Positions 48,992 to 53,199 of a DNA stretch of 53,199 nucleotides are shown in pieces. The translations under genes were made by a program, and so were the position numbers. This stretch comes from a virus. The stretch covers positions 1 through 53,199 of IMG/VR virus record IMGVR_UViG_3300030116_000231. One strand, 5' to 3'. The notes beneath the pieces were generated by a model. That model made no database searches. It was not told the DNA's origin and saw nothing but the letters and a program-made list of their open reading frames with translations. Position 1 is the first letter of the stretch. Each line of letters opens with the position of its first letter.

Positions 48992-49396
48992 ATGAATCTA
49001 ACTGTAGACCAAGTGATAGAAGCGTACCTCAAGTATCGCAATAAGAAGGAAGCTCTTGAAGCTGAGATCAAAGACCAAGTCAAAGAACTCAAGGACAAGA
49101 TGGCGAAACTTGAGGCGTGGATAAAGACAAAAGCTGATGCCGAGGGAGTAACGTCTTTCAAGACAGCACATGGCACTGCCTTTGTCACAACCAATGACTA
49201 CGCAAATGTAGCAGACTGGGATGCTGTCCTAGCTTTCATCAAAGCTAACGATGCATACGACATGCTAGAGAAGCGAGTCAGTAAGAACGCTGTTCGTGGA
49301 TATATAGATCAGCAAAAAGCCGTACCGTCAGGCGTGAATTACGGAACACGCATTGATGTAAACGTCCGTAAACCTGCAAACAAAGTCGAAGACTAG
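48992..49396 (+). CDS. Coiled-coil protein (134 aa), Gp157-like by pattern
   Basis: Residues 15-45 (KKEALEAEIKDQVKELKDKM) form a charged coiled coil, followed by a beta segment (TSFKTAHGTAFVTTND) and a helical end. The arrangement recalls Gp157-type phage proteins but I cannot confirm it. It sits between the helicase and the putative ssDNA-binding protein, so a replication accessory role is likely. Confidence 0.6.
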   Translation: MNLTVDQVIEAYLKYRNKKEALEAEIKDQVKELKDKMAKLEAWIKTKADAEGVTSFKTAHGTAFVTTNDYANVADWDAVLAFIKANDAYDMLEKRVSKNAVRGYIDQQKAVPSGVNYGTRIDVNVRKPANKVED

Positions 49397-49405
49397 GAGA
49401 CAATT

Positions 49406-50365
49406 ATGAACGATATTATACCGACTAACATCCAAGTACCTGCACACTTGGCAAACAAAATTGGACAGCCATCTGCTCTTGCAGACTCTATCAAAGGTGG
49501 CCTGTCATCCGCAGAGGGTGAAACATACCCACGCATCTCAATCAAAGGCTCACGCTTTCGTATTGTAGAGGGCGGTAACGAGACTGTACTTGATAGCAAT
49601 GTACTAGAAGCTGTGATTGTTGGGGCTAATCCTAACCTATCAAAGACATGGTACGCTAAAGAGTGGAGCAAGGATGCTGAACCTGCCGCACCTGATTGCT
49701 TCTCACTTGATGGCATTAGCCCACACCCTGAGGTGGAAGCACCACAGAATGACTTGTGTTCATCATGCCCCAAGAATGCATGGGGGTCTAAAGTGACAGC
49801 TACAGGACAGCAAGTGAAGGCTTGTTCTGATCAGAAGCGACTAGCTATCGTATCGGCTGACGATGCCGAAGGTGCTATCTATCTGTTGCAAGTTACACCT
49901 GCGGCACTGAAGGGTCTGAACGCATACCATAAGGAACTATCAGTCCGTGGCATTGCGCCAGAGATTGTGCGTACCAGAGTATCGTTTGATACCAACGCTT
50001 CATTCCCCAAGCTGACGTTTGCCTTTGGTGGCTTCAATGATGAGGAGACGCAAAACGCTGTTGACAAGTTGTTCGGCACTGACGAGGTCAAGACAATCAC
50101 AGGAGAACTTGCTGCTGCTAAACCAGTAGAGGTAGCTAAGCCCTCGCCTGTAAAAGCAGAGCCTGAGCCTGTTGCTCCTGCACCTGCACCTGAGCCAGTC
50201 GCAGAGGAACCTGCTCCTGTAAAAGGGTTTGGTGCTAAGAAAGCTGCTGAACCTGCACCTGCACCGAAGGTAGCTGAAGAACCTGCACCTGCACCTGCTG
50301 TCAATGGGGCGGCTAATGACCTAGCGGCAGAGATCGCTGACTTGATTGGATCAGCTGATGACTAA
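49406..50365 (+). CDS. Probable ssDNA-binding protein (319 aa)
   Basis: An N-terminal beta-rich domain carries a Cys cluster (CFSLDG, CSSCPKNAWG, KACSDQ), as in the zinc site of some phage ssDNA-binding proteins. A Pro/Ala/Glu-rich flexible linker (about 238-300) leads to an acidic tip (AAEIADLIGSADD), the hallmark of SSB C-terminal tails that bind partner proteins. The gene lies in the replication operon just before the HTH gene. Homology to a named SSB family is not certain, but the overall plan is convincing. Confidence 0.7.
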   Translation: MNDIIPTNIQVPAHLANKIGQPSALADSIKGGLSSAEGETYPRISIKGSRFRIVEGGNETVLDSNVLEAVIVGANPNLSKTWYAKEWSKDAEPAAPDCFSLDGISPHPEVEAPQNDLCSSCPKNAWGSKVTATGQQVKACSDQKRLAIVSADDAEGAIYLLQVTPAALKGLNAYHKELSVRGIAPEIVRTRVSFDTNASFPKLTFAFGGFNDEETQNAVDKLFGTDEVKTITGELAAAKPVEVAKPSPVKAEPEPVAPAPAPEPVAEEPAPVKGFGAKKAAEPAPAPKVAEEPAPAPAVNGAANDLAAEIADLIGSADD

Positions 50366-50642
50366 TATGCCACCGCTAGACTTCACGAAAGTGGAAGCAC
50401 TGCGGAAACATATGTTGCTTACTACAGGCAATATGGCTGAGCTACTTGGTGTGTCACGGATGACTTACTACGCATGGGTAAAGGGTAAGCCCATTCGTAA
50501 GAAGAACGATATAAAAGTTCGTGACATACTGAGACAGCTACTAGCCTTGATGACAGAAGGTTGGCCTCAACCAGATGTCATTGCTCTAGAGCAAAAGTAT
50601 CGTTTCCAAAGGCTTCTTGAGATTTTGGACAAACAAGACTAA
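50358..50642 (+). CDS. Helix-turn-helix protein (94 aa)
   Basis: A Cro/XRE-like HTH is seen in TGNMAELLGVSRMTYYAWVK, followed by a charged helical tail. The ATG at 50358 overlaps the previous stop by 8 nt; an in-frame ATG at 50367 is the alternative. It is the only clear stand-alone DNA-binding regulator in the window and could act at the repeated operator-like sites, although that is inference. A hairpin follows the stop. Confidence 0.75.
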   Translation: MTNMPPLDFTKVEALRKHMLLTTGNMAELLGVSRMTYYAWVKGKPIRKKNDIKVRDILRQLLALMTEGWPQPDVIALEQKYRFQRLLEILDKQD

Positions 50643-50652
50643 GGTAGAAGAG

Positions 50653-50675
50653 AGGGGGTTTAACGCCCCCTTTCA
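50653..50675 (+). terminator. Weak terminator or attenuator hairpin
   Basis: A 6-bp G/C stem (50653-50658 with 50666-50671), loop 7 nt, is followed only by TTC. It sits between the HTH gene and the primase-helicase gene and may attenuate rather than terminate. Confidence 0.5.
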
Positions 50676-50696
50676 AAACTGTGAAGGTAACAACAT

Positions 50697-53199
50697 ATGG
50701 ATACGCTGAAATTTTTACAGCGAGTCCTACCGTCTGAAGGGTATTATGTAACTACACTTATAGCTCCTGATGGCAAAGTCCAACAAGGGTTTTTTGACAC
50801 GGTAGAGGAACTCGCTAAAGCCTGTAAGAGGCTATCGACATCACAGCCAGATAAGAATGTCTATTTCGCTGTCTCTGCTTTCGGTAATAAGGGCAATAGA
50901 AAGCAAGAGAATGTACGAGCAACCAAGCTAGTAGCTGTTGATGTAGACTGCGGTGAAGGCAAACCTTTCCCTACATGGAAAGAAGGACTAGTAGCACTGG
51001 GTAAATTTGTTTCTGATATGAAACTACCCAAGCCGCTAATCATCCACTCTGGTAACGGACTACATGTTTACTGGGTGCTTGATAAAGAATTAGAGCCAGA
51101 AGAATGGAAGCCTCTAGCCGAGGCTATGAAGCAAGCCTGTGTAGCAAAAGGGTTTGATGTTGACCCTGCTGTACCTGCTGATAGCGCGAGAGTATTACGC
51201 CCTGTTGGTACAATAAACACAAAGGGTGGTAACGAAGTAAAGCTACTTGTCGATGCCGAGCCTGTAAATATTTCGACTCTGAGGGATTGCCTAAGTTATT
51301 ACTTCCGCGCAGCGCCTGGGACTAGTGTACGTCCTACTCGTGAGAACTCGTTGCTGGATAACCTAGCAGTAAAACAAGAGTTTCCCCCTGCTGTTGGGTC
51401 AGTAGTAGCAAGCAAGTGTAAGCAGATTGAGTGGGCTATAGCCAATCAAGGCGAGGTCGATGAGCCGTTATGGTATGACCTAATAGGAGTAGCCGCGCAC
51501 TGTATTGATCCTGAGAACACCGCAAAAGAATGGAGTAACCAACATCCAGCCTATGACGAAAAAGCAACCATACAGAAACTTGCTCACTGGAAACAATCCA
51601 CTACTGGCCCAACAACCTGTGCGAAGTTTGAAGCGGATAGACCGAACGGATGTAGAGGTTGTAAGTTCAAAGGCAAGATCGGTTCACCTGCCAGACTTGG
51701 GGTGCAGTATCAAGAGGTGGCTGTTTCACAGGAGGCGTTAGACAAAGTAGCTAACTCTGTACCTATGCCGAAACCCTTCAAGCGCACGAAGGAAGGCATC
51801 AAAGTTACCATAGACGATACAGATATTGATGTATGTAAGTTCGACATCTATCCAGTGGGCTATGGGTACGACGAATCACTGGGCTATGAGACTGTTAGGT
51901 TTCACTGGAACAGGCCACACATGGGGTGGCAAGAGATAACACTAAGGCAAGCGCACTTAGCAGAAGGCAGTAGAGAGTTTGCAACGGCAATCGCAGACCA
52001 AGGTATTGTCCTATACAACAAGAGGCAAACGGAGTACTTTCAACTTATGATGAGGTCATACATGGAAGAGCTTAGACAAATCCGTGCCATGACTAACCTC
52101 TACTCGACTATGGGTTGGAAGGAAAACAACACGGCATTTGTTCTAGGCGACACACTTATTAGGCGTGACGCTAATGGGGTCGTGTCAGAAGAAACTATCA
52201 AGCTATCGTCTGGAGTACACAGACAAGGTAGCGAACTATACCAGACTAAAGGCACACTAGATGGATGGTCTACACTGACATCCATACTGGAGAAGGCGGA
52301 TCTGAAAGCACATATGTTTACGCTAGGCGTAGCTTTCTCTGCCCCACTCTATAACTTCACTGGACTCAAAGGACTGACAGTATCGCTCTACGGTGCGACA
52401 GGTGGTGGTAAAACACTGGCGCAATACTGGGCGCAGTCAATCTATGGCAATCCTGATAAGCTGCACTTTGCAGCAAAGTACACACAGAACAGCTTGTTCT
52501 CACGACTTGGTACATACGCTAACCTTCCGCTGACCATAGACGAAGTCACCATGATGAACGACAAAGAGGTCGGTGACTTTTGTTATTGGGTAACTCAGGG
52601 TCGAGATAAAGCTAGGCTGAACCGTAACGCAGAAGAACGAGACGCAAAGACTTGGGCTACGCCAGTAGTAGTATCCACCAACAAGTCTCTGCAAAGTAAG
52701 TTGATAGCATCTGGCTTAGACACAGACGCACAGATGGCTAGGCTACTAGAGATTACAGTACCACAGAGTCCTATCTTTATTAGAAACTCAGAAGCAGGAC
52801 GTAAGATATACGAGGCAATACACTCTAACTATGGTCACGCAGGTAGGCTGTTTATAAAGAACCTACTAGAGATGGGTGAAGACGGTATACAAGCCGCCAT
52901 AGCGGAGGCAGCACAGACATTCAACAAGAGATACAAAGCAAAGTTTAGCGGCGAAGAACGGTACTGGGAGCAGTCCATTGTCCTAGCTGATCTAGGTATG
53001 AGACTAGCAAATGATTGGGGGCTTCTACAGTTTGACTATCAACAAGCAACCGAGTGGGTACTGGCACAGATCGGAGCTATCCGTAGAACTGTACAAGAGA
53101 ACCAAGTTGATTCGTTCGATCTTATCGCAGAGTACATGGCCGACAGTGCAGATGCACAGGTAACAGTGATGCATACAGCAGGGCAGAAACCACAGCCTG
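50697..53199 (+). CDS. PrimPol-helicase fusion, N-terminal and core part (gene split by the window ends)
   Basis: The N-terminal archaeo-eukaryotic primase-like domain carries VDVDC (Asp82, Asp84), the HSGNGLHVYW motif (His123) and ARVLRPVGTINTKGG, the classic primase-polymerase catalytic set. A Cys-rich link (TTC, NGCRGC) follows. The DUF927-type helicase has Walker A GATGGGKT (566-573), Walker B LPLTIDE and a PVVVSTN sensor. The gene continues at base 165 of the window start and totals 952 residues. The ATG at 50697 follows GAAGGT. It probably primes and unwinds DNA for the family A polymerase. Confidence 0.93.
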   Translation, partial: MDTLKFLQRVLPSEGYYVTTLIAPDGKVQQGFFDTVEELAKACKRLSTSQPDKNVYFAVSAFGNKGNRKQENVRATKLVAVDVDCGEGKPFPTWKEGLVALGKFVSDMKLPKPLIIHSGNGLHVYWVLDKELEPEEWKPLAEAMKQACVAKGFDVDPAVPADSARVLRPVGTINTKGGNEVKLLVDAEPVNISTLRDCLSYYFRAAPGTSVRPTRENSLLDNLAVKQEFPPAVGSVVASKCKQIEWAIANQGEVDEPLWYDLIGVAAHCIDPENTAKEWSNQHPAYDEKATIQKLAHWKQSTTGPTTCAKFEADRPNGCRGCKFKGKIGSPARLGVQYQEVAVSQEALDKVANSVPMPKPFKRTKEGIKVTIDDTDIDVCKFDIYPVGYGYDESLGYETVRFHWNRPHMGWQEITLRQAHLAEGSREFATAIADQGIVLYNKRQTEYFQLMMRSYMEELRQIRAMTNLYSTMGWKENNTAFVLGDTLIRRDANGVVSEETIKLSSGVHRQGSELYQTKGTLDGWSTLTSILEKADLKAHMFTLGVAFSAPLYNFTGLKGLTVSLYGATGGGKTLAQYWAQSIYGNPDKLHFAAKYTQNSLFSRLGTYANLPLTIDEVTMMNDKEVGDFCYWVTQGRDKARLNRNAEERDAKTWATPVVVSTNKSLQSKLIASGLDTDAQMARLLEITVPQSPIFIRNSEAGRKIYEAIHSNYGHAGRLFIKNLLEMGEDGIQAAIAEAAQTFNKRYKAKFSGEERYWEQSIVLADLGMRLANDWGLLQFDYQQATEWVLAQIGAIRRTVQENQVDSFDLIAEYMADSADAQVTVMHTAGQKPQP
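53036..53199. repeat. Terminal overlap, right copy
   Basis: Matches bases 1-164 at 160 of 164 positions. See the left copy: this is the evidence that the molecule is circular or circularly permuted. Confidence 0.92.

Noticed and set aside
1-53199. A true direct terminal repeat of the packaged genome
   Set aside because: The two copies differ at four positions; genuine terminal repeats are normally identical. An assembly overlap from a mixed population explains the data better.
1-53199. tRNA genes, CRISPR arrays, insertion sequences, integrase or attachment sites
   Set aside because: I looked for cloverleaf ends, regularly spaced repeats, transposase or integrase motifs and found none; a short tRNA could still be missed without a covariance search.

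Overview
The window is an essentially complete, circularly overlapping genome of a lytic tailed phage, best read as an uncultured marine podovirus with a T7-like virion plan. The first 164 bases match the last 164 bases (53036-53199) at 160 positions, and the reading frame of one primase-helicase gene runs off the right end and resumes at the left end. The marine assignment rests on small genes and tail-fibre modules that I recall from uncultured marine and cyanophage genomes. A marine Alphaproteobacterium is a reasonable host guess, but nothing here proves it. I see no integrase, lysogeny repressor, RNA polymerase, tRNA or CRISPR array.

The genome has two divergent arms that meet at about 35.7-36.0 kb. 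The left arm (35700 down to 517, minus strand) is the late arm. In transcription order it holds terminase small and large subunits, portal, scaffold, major capsid protein, a probable decoration protein, a group of very small Lys/Cys-rich proteins, connector or neck proteins, a virion protein with a cupredoxin-like domain, a repetitive Asp/Ala-rich protein, an array of modular tail-fibre-like proteins with an assembly chaperone, a lysis module (membrane proteins, spanin-like protein, three-TM holin, GH108 muramidase), a 790-aa tail tube/nozzle protein, and T7-like internal virion proteins. The last of these is a 2492-aa giant.

The right arm (36028 to 53199, continuing at 1-520, plus strand) is the early and replication arm. 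It opens with two paralogous ~120-aa proteins that flank an AT-rich, repeat-dense non-coding region, the best origin or control-region candidate. Small membrane and zinc-ribbon genes follow, then a MoxR ATPase / DUF3150 / zincin-VWA cassette, several unknowns, an HslV/proteasome-like Ntn hydrolase, a DUF6378-like protein, family A DNA polymerase with Leu at the position equivalent to E. coli Phe762, a Cas4-like nuclease, a VRR-NUC nuclease, an SNF2-type helicase, a probable ssDNA-binding protein, an HTH protein and a PrimPol-helicase fusion. The two arms converge at position 517-520, where the stop codons overlap in CTAG with no terminator.

Points most worth a second look: a well-supported overprinted gene inside the giant virion gene (5310-5555, minus strand); two late promoters sharing TTGCGTTG-N15-TATAA; the paralog-flanked control region with a 15-bp inverted repeat and recurring AAACTTGACA motifs; the MoxR/DUF3150/VWA cassette; the HslV-like protein; and an apparent type 1 copper ligand set (His-Cys-His-Met) in a virion protein. 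Domain names come from recognition by eye, with no database search.
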